DNA of 64,000 bases from NCBI GenBank assembly GCA_017654935.2, contig CM065704.1, positions 20,313,153-20,377,152 on the forward strand, read 5' to 3'. A model generated the notes under the pieces. It was not told the origin of the DNA. It did not search any database and was given only the letters and a program-made list of their open reading frames with translations. This stretch comes from Phymorhynchus buccinoides. Lineage: Eukaryota > Mollusca > Gastropoda > Neogastropoda > Raphitomidae. A program made the position numbers and the translations under genes. Shown here one piece after another: positions 1 through 13,738 of the stretch (positions are counted from its first letter, which is position 1; the number at the start of each line of letters is the position of its first letter).

Positions 1-449
1 TAAATGTGTTCACAATACAATCATTAAGAATATCTTGATTAGGGATCAAATTTAAACGAACATAAATTTATTAAATAAAACTGACGTACAAACATCAATT
101 TAAAATAATAATATAAATACAATATGAGAACTATATTCAAAATGCTTGGCAGTCTGTCGTTTCCGACTATGACTGCCAGATTGCAGAGGGGAATCCCGGT
201 GCGCTGAGCTGTAATTTGTTTAGCTAGTGGAGATGCCTTGCCCACGGTACAACTCCATTCTCTCAGCCAAAGGGATTTGAAGACAGCTGTTGCGGAAGAT
301 CCCTAAAGGCCAACTTATTCCTTCAGCTGGATGACTAAAGGCCAGTGTAAGTACATCCTAGTTGGAAAGTCATTGTCTTTTTCTTTCTTTTTTTAAAGCT
401 GTATCATGATTTTCAATTGCTGTAGAAAAATCATTTCATTTGACATTTT

Positions 450-487
450 CACTTTACTATTGGCCCCAACTTCAGGCTAATGTCAAC
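450..487 (+). repeat. Diverged single copy of part of the 87-bp repeat at 51.3-52.2 kb
   Basis: This stretch reads TTTACTATTGG, then CTAATGTCAACC after a diverged middle. The same order occurs in every unit of the minisatellite at 51330-52170, and most closely at that array's right edge (52135-52170). It lies just downstream of the donor of the Ser/Thr-rich exon, in the intron. It is probably a dispersed repeat from which the large array was amplified. Confidence 0.4.
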
Positions 488-538
488 CGATGACAAAAAG
501 AAAACATATGAGTAAATTCTGCTGTCTTCCCTACACAC

Positions 539-996
539 CTCAGGGCTCGAACTCCAATCCTTCACACCCTTCAGCGTGTTCGGGAAATCAGGAGACTCGG
601 ATGATGGCCACTGAGTCATGTGTTTTGGACTTCCGGTAGAAATCGACGTATGTTCAGTACTTGCAGCTCTAGTAGATGGTACTTGAGAAGAAATGGCGTT
701 TTTAGTGGTTCCCTGTTGGCTTATTGTAGATGTTGCCGGATGAGTCGTAGAAGCTAGGGATGGTCTTGCAATCAATGGAGTATTGATACTTGATGGTAAA
801 TTTGAAGTTGTGCGCTTCGCAAGGTTTGACATCCCAGTGGAAGGGAATGTCACCAGACCATTTGTTGTAGACTTCACTGTCGTTTTCGGGGATGTTGATG
901 ACGTAATCAATGACGTAGAACGTTCGTGTGACGTCATAGTGGACTGTTTCACTGACGATGATTGTGTCAGTGGTGTTGTGACAGTTGATGACATGC
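539..996 (-). CDS. Internal exon, Ser/Thr-rich mucin-like segment of a host gene
   Basis: The exon reads on the minus strand from an acceptor with a pyrimidine tract ending in CTTCTTTGCAG (AG at 998-997) to a donor GAG|GTGTGT (GT at 538-537). It is 458 bp long. Its first two bases complete a split codon, followed by 152 codons from ATG at 994, and it ends at a codon boundary. The product is dominated by Ser, Thr, Pro and Gln, starts MSSTVTTPLTQ and lacks cysteines, as in O-glycosylated stalks. The entry phase matches the exon at 8698-8822 exactly, so I infer that both belong to one transcript. I could not place the next exon below 539. Function beyond a likely extracellular glycosylated spacer is unknown. 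Confidence 0.55.
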
Positions 997-1082
997 CTGC
1001 AAAGAAGGGAAGTTCAGGTTAATTAAACCTAATGCTTCAATAACAATAATGTGTAGTTCTTTAGTGGTTTGGGAAGCAGGAG

Positions 1083-1174
1083 AAAGTATGAGAGAGATGG
1101 GGGCGGAAAGAGAGAGAGGGGAGCAGAGACAGACAGACAGATCGAGAGAGAGAGTGATAGACAAAGAGAGACAA

Positions 1175-1266
<92 letters not shown>

Positions 1267-1325
1267 AGAGCGAGAGAACGAGACAGACAGAGAGACGGCC
1301 AAACAGAGGCAAAGACAGAGACAAA
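1083..1325. repeat. GA-rich tract with pure (AG)n core
   Basis: The strand is purine-rich throughout, with an uninterrupted AG core of about 80 bp at 1180-1260. It lies in the intron of the host gene. Long poly-Arg/Glu or poly-Ser/Leu reading frames through it are artefacts of the dinucleotide. Confidence 0.9.
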
Positions 1326-1443
1326 GAAGAATAACAACAATAACGAACAAATCAATAGACGGATATATAAAATCTATAAACGGATATCAATTTCTCCATG
1401 TCTAATAGAAACACAACTACCTACAGTATCTATTGACCTCTAG

Positions 1444-4400
1444 TGTACAGAGGAACAGACCATGGAACAGAGAGATGTACAGAGGAACAGACCATGGAAC
1501 AGAGAGATGTACAGAGGAGTAGACCATGGAACAGAGAGAGGTACAGAGGAGTAGACCATGGAACAGAGAGAGGTACAGAGGAGTAGACCATGGAACAGAG
1601 AGAGGTACAGAGGAACAGACCATGGAACAGAGAGAGGTACAGAGGTGTAGACCATGGAACAGAGAGAGGTACAGAGGAACAGACCGTGGAACAGAGAGAT
1701 GTACAGAGGAACAGACCATGGAACAGAGATGTACAGAGGAACAGACCATGGAACAGAGAGATGTACAGAGGAGTAGACCATGGAACAGAGAGAGGTACAG
1801 AGGAACAGACCATGGAACAGAGAGATGTACAGAGGAGTAGACCATGGAACAGAGAGAGGTACAGAGGAGTAGACCATGGAACAGAGAGATGTACAGAGGA
1901 GTAGACCGTGGAACAGAGAGAGGTACAGAGGAACAGACCATGGAACAGAGAGATGTACAGAGGAGTAGACCGTGGAACAGAGAGATGTACAGAGGAGTAG
2001 ACCGTGGAACAGAGAGAGGTACAGAGGAGTAGACCATGGAACAGAGAGATGTACAGAGGAGTAGACCGTGGAACAGAGAGATGTACAGAGGAACAGACCA
2101 TGGAACAGAGAGAGGTACAGAGTAGACCATGGAACAGAGAGATGTACAGAGGAGTAGACCGTGGAACAGAGAGATGTACAGAGGAGTAGACCGTGGAACA
2201 GAGAGAGGTACAGAGGAACAGACCATGGAACAGAGAGAGGTACAGAGGAGTAGACCATGGAACAGAGAGAGGTACAGAGGAGTAGACCGTGGAACAGAGA
2301 GATGTACAGAGGAGTAGACCGTGGAACAGAGAGATGTACAGAGGAGTAGACCGTGGAACAGAGAGATGTACAGAGGAGTAGACCGTGGAACAGAGAGAGG
2401 TACAGAGGAGTAGACCGTGGAACAGAGAGAGGTACAGAGGAACAGACCATGGAACAGAGAGAGGTACAGAGGAGTAGACCATGGAACAGAGAGAGGTACA
2501 GAGGAACAGACCATGGAACAGAGAGATGTACAGAGGAACAGACCATGGAACAGAGAGAGGTACAGAGGAGTAGACCATGGAACAGAGAGATGTACAGAGG
2601 AACAGACCATGGAACAGAGAGAGGTACAGAAGAACAGACCATGGAACAGAGAGAGGTACAGAGGAACAGACCATGGAACAGAGAGATGTACAGAGGAACA
2701 GACCATGGAACAGAGAGAGGTACAGAGGAGCAGACCATGGAACAGAGAGAGGTACAGAGGAACAGACCATGGAACAGACAGAGGTACAGAGGAGTAGACC
2801 ATGGAACAGAGAGAGGTACAGAGGAGCAGACCATGGAACAGAGATAAGTACAGAGGAGTAGACCATGGAACACAGAGAGGTACAGAGGAGTAGACCATGG
2901 AACAGAGAGAGGTACAGAGGAGAAGACCATGGAACAGAGAGAGGTACAGAGGAACAGACCATGGAACAGAGAGAGGTACAGAGGAACAGACCATGGAACA
3001 GAGATAGGCACAGAGGAATAGACCATCGAACAGAGAGAGGCACAGAGGAGCAGACCATGGAACAGAGAGAGGTACAGAAGAACAGACCATGGAACAGAGA
3101 GAGGTACAGAGGAGTAGACCATGGAACAGAGAGAGGTACAGAGGAACAGACCATGGAACAGAGAGAGGTACAGAGGAGTAGACCATGGAACAGAGAGAGG
3201 TACAGAGAAACAGACCATGGAACAGAGAGGTACAGAGGAGCAGACCATGGTACAGAGAGAGGTACAGAGGAGTAGACCATAGAACAGAGAGAGGCAAAGA
3301 GGAACAGACCATGCAACAGAGAGAGGTACAGAGGAGTCGACCATGGAACACAGAGTGCTACAGAGCAGACCATTGAACAGAGAGAGGTACAGAGGAGCAG
3401 ACCATGGAACAGAGAGAGGTACAGAGGAGTAGACCATGGAACAGAGAGAGCAGTAGACCATGGAACAGAGAGAGGTACAGCGGAGTAGACCATGGAACAG
3501 AGAGAGGTACAGAGGAGCAGACCATGGAACAGAGAGAGGTACAGAAGAACAGACCATGGAACAGAGAGAGGTACAGAGGAGTAGACCATGGAACAGAGAG
3601 AGGTACAGAGGAACAGACCATGGAACAGAGAGAGGTACAGAGGAGTAGACCATGGAACAGAGAGAGGTACAGAGGAGTAGACCATGGAACAGAGAGAGCA
3701 ATAGATCATGGAACAGAGAGAGGTACAGAGGAGCAGACCATGGAACAGAGAAAGGTACAGAAGAACAGACCATGGAACAGAGAGAGGTACAGAGGAGTAG
3801 ACCATGGAACAGAGAGAGGTACAGGGGAGTAGACCATGGAACAGAGAGAGCAGTAGACCATGGAACAGAGAGAGGCACAGAGGAGCAGACCATGGAACAG
3901 AGAGAGGTACAGAAGAACAGACCATGGAACAGAGAGAGGTACAGAGGAGCAGACCATGGAACAGAGAGAGGTACAGAGGAGTAGACCATGGAACAGAGAG
4001 AGCAGTAGACCATGGAACAGAGAGAGGTACAGAGGAGCAGACCATGGAACAGAGTGAGATACAGAAGAACAGACCATGTAACAGAGAGGCACAGAGGAGC
4101 AGACCATGGAACAGAGAGAGGTACAGGGAAGCAGACCATGGAACAGAGATGCACAGAGGAGCAGACCATGGAACAGAGAGAGGTACAGAGGAACAGACCA
4201 TAGAACAGAGCAGACCATGGAACAGAGAGAGGTACAGAGGAGCAGACCATGGAACAGAGAGAGGAGTAGACCATGGAACAGAGAGAGGTACAGAGGAGCA
4301 GACCATGGAACAGAGAGAGGTACAGAGGAGTAGACCATGGAACAGAGAGAGGTACAGAGGAGCAGACCATGGATCAGAGAGAGGTACAGAGGAGCAGACC

Positions 4401-7400
4401 ATGGTACAGAGGAGCAGACCATGGTACAGAGGAGCAGACCATGGAACAGAGAGAGGTACAGAGGAGTAGACCATGTAAGTGAGAGAGGAGTAGACTATGG
4501 AACAGGGAGGGGTACAGAGGAGCAGACCATGGAACAGAGAGATAGGTACAGAGGAGTAGACCATGGAACAAAGAGAGGTACAATAGAACAGACCATGGAA
4601 CAGAGAGAGGTACAGAGGAGTAGACCATGGAACAGAGAGAGGTACAGAGGAGTAGACCATGGAACAGAGAAAGGCATAGAGGAGTACACCGTGGAACAGA
4701 GAGAGGTACAGAGGAGCAGACCATGGAACAGAGAGAGGTACAGAAGAACAGACCATGGAACAGAGAGAGGTACAGAGGAGTAGACCATGGAACAGAGAGA
4801 GGTACAGAGGAGTAGACCATGGAACAGAGAGAGGTACAGAGGAGTAGACCATGGAACAGAGAGAGAGAGGTATAGAGGAGTAGACCATGGAACAGAGAGA
4901 GGCATAGAGGAGCAGACCATGGAACAGAGAGAGGAACAGAAGAACAGACCATGGAACAGAGAGAGGTACAGAGGAGTAGACCATGGAACAGAGAGAGGTA
5001 CAGAGGAGCAGACCATGGAACAGAGAGAGGTACAGAGGAGTAGACCATGGAACAGAGAGAGCAGTAGACCATGGAACAGAGAGAGGTATAGAGGAGCAGA
5101 CCATGGAACAGAGAGAGGCACAGAAGAACAGACCATGGAACAGAGAGAGGTACAGAGGAGTAGACCATGGAACAGAGAGAGGTACAGAGGAGCAGACCAT
5201 GGAACAGAGTGAGATACAGAAGAACAGACCATGGAACAGAGAGGCACAGAGGAGCAGACCATGGAAAGAGAGAGGTACAGGAAGCAGACCATGGAACAGA
5301 GAGGCACAGAGGAGCAGACCATGGAACAGAGAGAGGTACAGAGGAACAGACCATAGAACAGAGCAGACCATGGAACAGAGAGAGGTACAGAGGAGTAGAC
5401 CATGGAACAGAGAAAGGCATAGAGGAGTACACCATGGAACAGACAGAGGCATAGAGGAGCAGACCATGGAACAGAGAGAGGTACAGAAGAACAGACCATG
5501 GAACAGAGAGAGGTACATAGGAGCTGACCATGGCACAGAGAGAGGTACAGAGGAGCAGACCATGGCACAGAGAGAGGTACAGAGGAGTAGGCCATGGAAC
5601 AGAGAGAGGTACAGATGTGTAGACCATGGAACAGAGAGAGATATAGAGGAGTAGACCATGGAGCAGAGGGAGGTACAGAGGAGTAGACCATGGAACAGAG
5701 AGGTACAGAAGAACAGACCATGGAACAGAGAGGCACAGAGGAGCAGACCATGGAACAAAGAGAGGTACAGAGAAGCAGACCATGGAACAGAGTGAGGTAC
5801 AGAAGAACAGACCATGGAACAGAGAGGCACAGAGGAGCAGACCATGGAACAAAGAGAGGTACAGAGAAGCAGAACATGGAACAGAGTGAGGTACAGAAGA
5901 ACATACCATGGAACAGAGAGGTACAGAGGAACAGACCATGGAACAGAGCAGACCATGGAACAGAGAGAGGTACAGAGAAGCAGACCATGGAACAGAGTGA
6001 GGTACAGGGAAGCAGACCATGGAACAGAGAGAGATACAGAGGAGCATACCAAGCAGACCATGGAACAGAGTGAGGTACAGGGAAGCAGACCATGGAACAG
6101 AGAGGCACAGAGGAGCAGACCATGGAACAGAGAGAGGTACAGAGGAGCAGACCATGTAACTGAGAGAGGAGTAGACCATGGAACAGAGAGAGGTACAGAG
6201 GAGCAGACCATGGCACACAGAGAGGTACAGAGGAGTAGACCATGGAACAGAGAGAGGTACAGAGGAGCAGACCATGGCACAGAGAGAGGTACAGAGGTGT
6301 AGACCATGGCACAGAGAGAGGTACAGAGGAGTAAACCATGGAACAGAGAGAGGTACAGAGGAGCAGACCATGGCACAGAGAGAGGTACAGAGGAGTAGGC
6401 CATGGAACAGAGAGAGGTACAGATGTGTAGACCATGGAACAGAGAGAGATATAGAGGAGTAGACCATGGAGCAGAGGGAGGTACAGAGGAGTAGACCATG
6501 GAACAGAGAGAGGTACAGAAGAACAGACCATGGAACAGAGAGGCACAGAGGAGCAGACCATGGAACAAAGAGAGGTACAGAGAAGCAGACCATGGAACAG
6601 AGTGAGGTACAGAAGAACAGACCATGGAACAGAGAGGCACAGAGGAGCAGACCATGGAACAGAGCAGACCATGGAACAGAGAGAGGTACAGAAGAACAGA
6701 CCATGGAACAAAGAGAGGTACAGAGAAGCAGACCATGGAACAGAGTGAGGTACAGAAGAACAGACCATGGAACAGAGAGGCACAGAGGAGCAAACCATGG
6801 AACACAGAGAGGTACAGAGAAGCAGAACATGGAACAGAGTGAGGTACAGAAGAACAGATCATGGAACAGAGAGGCACAGAGGAGCAGACCATGGAACAGA
6901 GCAGACCATGGAACAGAGAGAGGTACAGAGGAACAGACCATGGAACAGAGCAGACCATGGAACAGAGCAGACCATGGAACAGAGCAGACCATGGAACAGA
7001 GAGAGGTACAGAGGAACGGACCATGGAACAGAGCAGACCATTGAACAGAGAGAGGTACAGAGAAGCAGTCCATGGAACAGAGTGAGGTACAGGGAAGCAG
7101 ACCATGGAACAGAGCAGACCATGGAACAGAGAGAGGTACAGAGAAGCAAACCATGGAACATAGAGAGGTACAGAGGAACAGACCATGGAACAGAGCAGAA
7201 CATGGAACAGAGATAGGTACAGAGGAACAGATCATGGAACAGAGCAGACTATTGAACAGGGAGAGGTACAGAGGAGCAGACCATGGAACAGAGAGGGGTA
7301 CAGAGGAGCAGACCATGGTACAGAAGAGCAGACCATGGAACAGAGAGAGGAGTAGACTATGGAACAGAGAGAGGTACAGAGGAGTAGACCATGTAACTGA

Positions 7401-8580
7401 GAGAGGAGTAGACTATGGAACACGGAGAGGTACAGAGGAGTAGACCATGTAACTGAGAGAGGAGTAGACTATGGAACAGAGAGAGGTATAGAGGAGTAGA
7501 CCATGTAACTGAGAGAGGAGTAGACTATGGAACAGGGAGAGGTACAGAGGAGTAGACCATGGAACAGAGAGAGGTACATAGGAGCAGACCATGGCACAGA
7601 GAGAGGTACAGAGGAGCAGACCATGGCACAGAGAGAGGTACAGAGGAGCAGACCATGGAACAGAGAGAGATACAGAGGAGTAGACCATGGAACAGAGAGA
7701 GGTACAGAGGAGTAGACCATGGAACAGAGACAGGTACAGAGGAGTAGACCATGGAACAGAGAGAGATGTACAGAGGAGTAGACCATGGAACAGAGAGAGG
7801 CATAGAGGAGCGTAGACCATGGAACAGAGAGATAGGTACAGAGGAGTAGACCATGGAACAAAGAGAGGTACAATAGAACAGACCATGGAACAGAGAGAGG
7901 TACAGAGGAGTAGACCATGGAACAGAGAGAGGTACAGAGGAGTAGACCATGGAACAGAGAAAGGCATAGAGGAGTACACCATGGAACAGACAGAGGCATA
8001 GAGGAGCAGACCATGGAACAGAGAGAGGTACAGAAGAACAGACCATGGAACAGAGAGAGGTACAGAGGAGTAGACCATGGAACAGAGAGAGAGAGGTATA
8101 GAGGAGTAGACCATGGAACAGAGAGAGGCATAGAGGAGCAGACCATGGAACAGAGAGAGGAACAGAAGAACAGACCATGGAACAGAGAGAGGTACAGAGG
8201 AGTAGACCATGGAACAGAGAGAGGTACAGAGGAGTAGACCATGGCACAGAGAGATGTACAGAGGAGTAGACCATGGAACAAAGAGAGGCATAGAGGAGCA
8301 GACCATGGAACAGAGAGAGGTACAGAGGAGTAGACCATGGAACAGAGAGATGTACAGAGGAGCAGACCATGGCACAGAGAGAGGTACAGAGGAGCAGACC
8401 ATGGCACAGAGAGAGGTACAGAGGAGCAGACCATGGAACAGAGAGAGGTACACAGGAGTAGACCATGGAACAGAGAGAGGTACAGAGGAGTCGACCATGG
8501 AACAGAGAGAGGTACAGAGCGGACCATGGAACAGAGAGAGGTACAGAGCGGACCATGGAACAGAGAGAAGAGCAGACCGT
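1444..8580. repeat. 32-bp minisatellite, about 223 copies
   Basis: The unit contains ACCATGGAACAGAGAG then GTACAGAGG and repeats every 32 bp for 7.1 kb. Variants swap GAGTAG/GAACAG/GAGCAG and AGGTACAG/ATGTACAG. Shortened 17-bp units (ACCATGGAACAGAGCAG) cluster near 5940 and 6890-7110. Blocks carrying rare variants recur, for example 5540-5700 at 6350-6510 (offset about 808 bp) and 4520-4990 in 7800-8240, which shows higher-order duplication. The array fills about 93% of the intron between the exons at 8698-8822 and 539-996. Since 32 is not a multiple of 3, one unit is read in three frames. No minus frame of the common unit holds a stop, so ORFs of up to 1918 codons appear on that strand. I do not regard them as genes. 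Confidence 0.97.
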
Positions 8581-8697
8581 AGATGGAGAGTTCTCTTTGT
8601 TTATTTATTAATTTGTATTTTCCTCTCCAAGCCAAATGGTACTGTGTTTGTGATAATGAACAAAGTCACGGATGGACCCATTATCCTTGTATTTTAC

Positions 8698-8822
8698 CTC
8701 GATGGGCAGAGGCCATACACAGGAAGCGGTAGGAGGGCATGGCGCAGTCGTCCAGAGTCCACTTGAGGAAAGGCTGCACTCCATTGCCCGTGATGAACAC
8801 ATTGCCGCACTGCAGGGCACCG
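8698..8822 (-). CDS. Internal exon, Cys/Trp pattern like the end of a C-type lectin-like domain
   Basis: This 125-bp exon on the minus strand is bounded by a strong acceptor (TCCTCCTCCAG, AG at 8824-8823) and a donor CGAG|GTAAAA (GT at 8697-8696). One base completes a split codon, then 41 open codons follow, then one base is left over. The peptide begins GALQCGNVFITGNG and ends WTLDDCAMPSYRFLCMASAHR minus its last residue. The order Cys, Trp-x3-Asp-Cys, then Phe-Leu-Cys resembles the last strand of C-type lectin-like domains, but one exon is not enough to name the fold. Third-position GC is high compared with the AT-rich surroundings. The leftover G plus GC at 996-995 makes Gly and continues in frame into the Ser/Thr-rich exon. 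Confidence 0.55.
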
Positions 8823-9428
8823 CTGGAGGAGGACACGAAACAAAATGATCAGGAAGGTAACTTTTCACCCCGTACTAATTCTAGCAACTCCAAACCGAAG
8901 CACGTCATTGGAAATGTGGTAACATTTCAGTCAAATTAGATCAACTTTCAACGTTCGTATTTCACTTGCAATCGTGAACATCTTAATAAAACCACATCCA
9001 AGCTGTAAAATTGTCCGTCTCCTACTAATGTGTCTGTGTTTTCAGTTGGAAATTTGTAAAATGGAGCTGAAATCAGCCCTGCAACAACCCTACCGTTCGA
9101 CTTTCGCGAAACGTCGTCGAAAGCGCGTCCCAAAATACTTTTTTCACCACCTTCACTTCACAACTTTGTGCGTGGTGCGAATTACCGTTTCCACATCTAA
9201 ACGCATACGAAACGAAAGTAGACACGCTGAACCTGTTTTTAACAGCTATCCGCCGTGTTCCAACAAAAAAACAACGGTGAAAAATGACGGTAAAAACCGT
9301 TACAGTGATGACAAGACCCGTAAATATAAACTGTGCACGGCTGAAAAAAACACAGAACCTGCACCAACATCTTATCTATAATATTTTGTCAACACCTTTT
9401 TTGACCTTTCAATTCCCACCACGCACAG

Positions 9429-9543
9429 GACAACACAATGGAGTTAACTGATCACATAATCCATGACGTAGCCGCCAGCCCTGGCTATGACGAGCAGATC
9501 TACGCCGATCTTCACAGACAAAGGAAAACACGAAATAATTTCT
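9429..9543 (+). other. Possible exon, weakly supported
   Basis: A pyrimidine tract ending CCACCACGCACAG (AG at 9427-9428) precedes GACAACACAATGGAG. About 35 codons follow with coding-like third positions, including PGYDEQIYADLHRQRK, and then TGA. It lies on the strand opposite to the host gene. A minus-strand reading of the same segment ends GVDLLVIARAGGYVMDYVIS but has only a weak acceptor. No family is recognised. Confidence 0.2.
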
Positions 9544-9639
9544 GAAGAAAATCGTTTTTTAGGCTTTAAAATCAGATGAAGATTAGAAGAAATGTTGTTA
9601 TTCATGCACTTCACCATTAAAACTGATTTTATTGGCATC

Positions 9640-10040
9640 AAATAGATCAATAATTTACAGATTTGCGAGTCAAGTGAAGATTTAGATCAGACGTTCAGAA
9701 TGCTTTGATGGTAGCATTGGAAAATCACATATAATATTTTTGTACACTTGAAGTTATTGATGTTGAAATACACAATGGCCCTTGGAAGATGTTTTATTTT
9801 ACACCTCTACAGAAAATCACTCCCAAAAGAAACAAATTTGAATGTAAATTAGAAAAGTTCAAGGTCACGTGACCTTGTTGTTGTCTCTCTTGTTGCTTAG
9901 TTAGCACACACGTTTCGAGTTTCATTTATAAATTCGCTCGTTTTAATATGACGTGTCTTTAAATTTAATAAGGCTGTGAAATGCCAAAACAACTTACAGT
10001 TTTTATTATTAAAAAACACAAAATGCTGCCAATATTAGAA
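9640..10040. other. AT-rich intergenic or intronic DNA, no feature seen
   Basis: No ORF, hairpin or tandem repeat was found here. It separates the possible exon from a run of GT, CA and GA microsatellites. Confidence 0.6.
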
Positions 10041-10051
10041 TTAGAGAGAGA

Positions 10052-10146
10052 GATATGTAGGCCTGTGTGTGTGTGCGCGCGCGCGTGCATTTGTGAATGT
10101 ATGTGTATGTATCTGTGTGTGTGTGTGTGTGTGTGTGTGTGCACAC
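10052..10146. repeat. (TG)n with alternating CG tract
   Basis: Alternating TG and CG dinucleotides occur, with a pure TG run at 10114-10140. The alternating purine-pyrimidine sequence could adopt Z-DNA. Confidence 0.85.
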
Positions 10147-10445
10147 GCTTGTTATATTCTTTGCACGAACTTACATAGGTCCGTGATTCTTTGACATAAG
10201 TTCTCCAATAGATCTAGATTCTTGATCATTGGCCTAAACTAGATCAATCATCTTCTCGGAAGCATAATCTTTGTTACCACACTATATACTAGTCCCACAC
10301 GCAGATGGTACAACATATCAGTTGACCCACATACTACTGATCCCACAATTGTAGGAAAATCGGTATGTGGGACAAGTAATATAACTAGTATTGAGTGTGT
10401 GTGTGGTTGTATGAGCCTGCGAGCTTGCATGCGTATGTGCGTGCG

Positions 10446-10757
<312 letters not shown>

Positions 10758-10876
10758 CAGGGCCATTAATATAAAGGTTGAATGTTAATATAATGTCCAA
10801 TCTGCAACTTTGAATAGTAGAACACCGGGCTAATGAAGTAGGCCAACTGTTCAAGGTTAATGATTCTGAAAAATGT

Positions 10877-11024
<148 letters not shown>

Positions 11025-11424
11025 TCGCGTGCACGCGTGCACCTCTCAATCTGTATTTACAAGAAATGTCTTTATATCTTAAGCCAACAGAGACAAAGAA
11101 TGGTTCATAAAAAAGATGGCAGAATTATTGCACTGTTTGTCAGTTCACTCAAATGCTTTATATGTTAATCAAAAAGAAAAACAAAGAGGGAGGGGCCAGT
11201 ATGTGTTGTGAAAATCTTTGGCAAATAAAAATAATTGTATTTAGAACGGAAAATTTTCATTCTTCAAAATATCTTTTAATAAGTCTGTAAGTTATCGCGG
11301 GATATCGCGAGACAGCTATAGTTTATGTAGTGCTCAGGCAACGGACGCAGCGGACTTTGTCTTGCTCGCTGATATGTCTTCCTGTCTCTTTGTCTTTGAC
11401 TTTGTCAGAAGATGGATGATGGGA

Positions 11425-13062
11425 TAGTCTGTGAGAAAGATGTGGGGAAAGTATGTGAGAAAGATGTGGGGGAAAATCTGTGAGAAAGATGGGGGAAGTA
11501 TGTGAGAAAGGTGGGGAAAGTCTGTGAGAAAGGTGGGGGGAATCTGTGAGAAAGGTGGGGAAGTCTGTGAGAAAGGTGGGGAAAGTCTGTGAGGAAGGTG
11601 GGGAAAGTCTGTGAGAAAGGTGGGGAAAGTCTGTGAGAAAGGTGGGGAAAGTCTGTGAGGAATATGGGGGGGAATATGTGAGAAAGATGGTGGGAAAGTC
11701 TGTGAGAAAGATGGTGGGAAAGTCTGTGAGGAAGATGGGGGGAAAGTCTGTGAGGAAGATGGGGGAAGTCTGTGAGAAAGATGGTGGGAAAGTCTGTGAG
11801 AAAGGTGGGGAAAGTCTGTGAGAAAGGTGGGGAAAGTCTGTGAGAAAGGTGGGGAAAGTCTGTGAGAAAGGTGGGGAAAGTCTGTGAGAAAGATGGGGGA
11901 AAGTATGTGAGAAAGATGGGGGAAAGTATGTGAGAAAGATGGTGGGAAAGTCTGTGAGAAAGATGGTGGGAAAGTCTGTGAGAAAGATGGGGAAAGTCTG
12001 TGAGGAAGATGGGGGAAAGTCTGTGAGGAAGATGGGGGGAAATCTGTGAGAAAGATGGGGAAAGTCTGAGAAGAAGATGGGGGGAAAGTCTGTGAGAAAG
12101 ATGGGGGAAAGTCTGTGAGGAAGATGGGGGGAAAGTCTGTGAGAAAGATGGGGAAAGTCTGTGAGAAAGATGGGGGGAAAGTCTGTGAGAAAGATGGGGG
12201 GAAGTCTGTGAGGAAGATGGGGGGAAGTCTGTGAGAAAGATGGGGACAGTCTGTGAGAAAGATGGGGGGAAGTCTGTGAGAAAGATGGGGGGGAAGTCTG
12301 TGAGGAAGATGGGGGGAATGTCTGTGAGAAAGATGGGGGAAGTCTGTGAGGAAGATGGGGGAAGTCTGTGAGAAAGATGGGGGAAGTCTGTGAGAAAGAT
12401 GGGGGAAGTCTGTGAGAAAGATGGGGGGAAAGTCTGTGAGGAAGATGGGGGGAAAGTCTGTGAGAAAGATGGGGGAAAGTCTGTGAGGAAGATGGGGGAA
12501 GTCTGTAAGGAAGATGGGGGGAAAGTCTGTGAGAAAGATGGGGGGAAAGTCTGTGAGAAAGATGGGGGAAGTCTGTGAGGAAGATGGGGGGAAGTCTGTG
12601 AGGAAGATGGTGGGAAAGTCTGTGAGAAAGATGGGGAAAGTCTGTGAGGAAGATGGGGAAAAGTCTGTGAGAAAGATGGGGGAAGTCTGTGAGGAAGATG
12701 GGGGAAGTCTGTGAGGAAGATGGGGGGAAAGTGTGTGAGAAAGATGGGGGAAGTCTGTGAGAAAGATGGGGGGAAAGTCTGTGAGGAAGATGGGGGGAAG
12801 TCTGTGAGAAAGATGGGGGAAGTCTGTGAGAAAGATGGGGGAAGTCTGTGAGAAAGATGGGGGAAGTCTGTGAGGAAGATGGGGGGAAAGTCTGTGAGAA
12901 AGATGGGGGAAGTCTGTGAGGAAGATGGGGAAAGTCTGTGAGGAAGATGGGGGGAAAGTGTGTGAGAAAGATGGTGGGAAAGTCTGTAAGAAAGGTGGGG
13001 AAAGTCTGTGAGGAAGATGGGGAAAAGTGTGAGAAAGATGGGGAAAGTCTGTAAGAAAGACG
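11425..13062. repeat. About 23-bp minisatellite, some 70 copies
   Basis: The unit is AGTCTGTGAGAAAGATGGGG plus 2-4 bases, with length variants of 19-24 bp from G-run and A-run changes and AAA/GGA (GAGAAAG, GAGGAAG) alternatives. It lacks stops in all minus frames, which gives three overlapping ORFs of about 600 codons rich in FPPSFSQTF/HLSHRL motifs. These move between frames with unit length and are not genes. G-runs of 4-7 every 23 bp make the plus strand a candidate for G-quadruplexes. Confidence 0.95.
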
Positions 13063-13097
13063 GAACAAGTGAGAATATGGAAAATCTCTGATAGTCT

Positions 13098-13416
<319 letters not shown>

Positions 13417-13738
13417 CCCTCCTCATAAGCACACAAACATTATTTTCCTCTTCGGTAGAGGTTTACAAACAAACAAAAAGAAAGAAACAAAGATAAACCG
13501 TCGCCACGGGGCTAACGGTACATAATCTCAAGAAGTCTCTTTCCCTGCCCCCCCACCCCATCAATCTCTGCCCTCCCCTTTCCCCCTCTTTTCTCTTCCT
13601 TTTGTCTGAGTAAACGTTTTTATTTTAATGCTGAGACAGCCACATTCTGGGCTTCATAAATATATAAAGATTACTAAGTACTTTTTTTTAAGAAAATGCT
13701 ACAGCCAACTTGCCGAGGGTAAGACAGAGCGAATAAGA

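Noticed and set aside
39..245. Downstream minus-strand exon of the host gene (GKASPLAKQITAQRT)
   Set aside because: No convincing acceptor in the phase required after 539, and the sequence becomes AT-rich and non-coding after about 40 codons.
1444..8580. CRISPR array
   Set aside because: Units are contiguous without unique spacers, and the DNA is eukaryotic.
1417..8635. Minus-strand ORFs of up to 1918 codons rich in SVPLSVPWSTPLYLSLFHG repeats
   Set aside because: They are a direct consequence of a stop-free 32-bp unit read in shifting frames. Several frames are open at once, length variants move the frame, and there is no start context or non-repeat coding flank.
9444..9650. Minus-strand exon continuing the lectin-like gene upstream
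   Set aside because: The acceptor is weak (GTGAAG), no proper donor follows, and the phase could not be matched to 8822. The plus-strand reading fits slightly better but is also weak.
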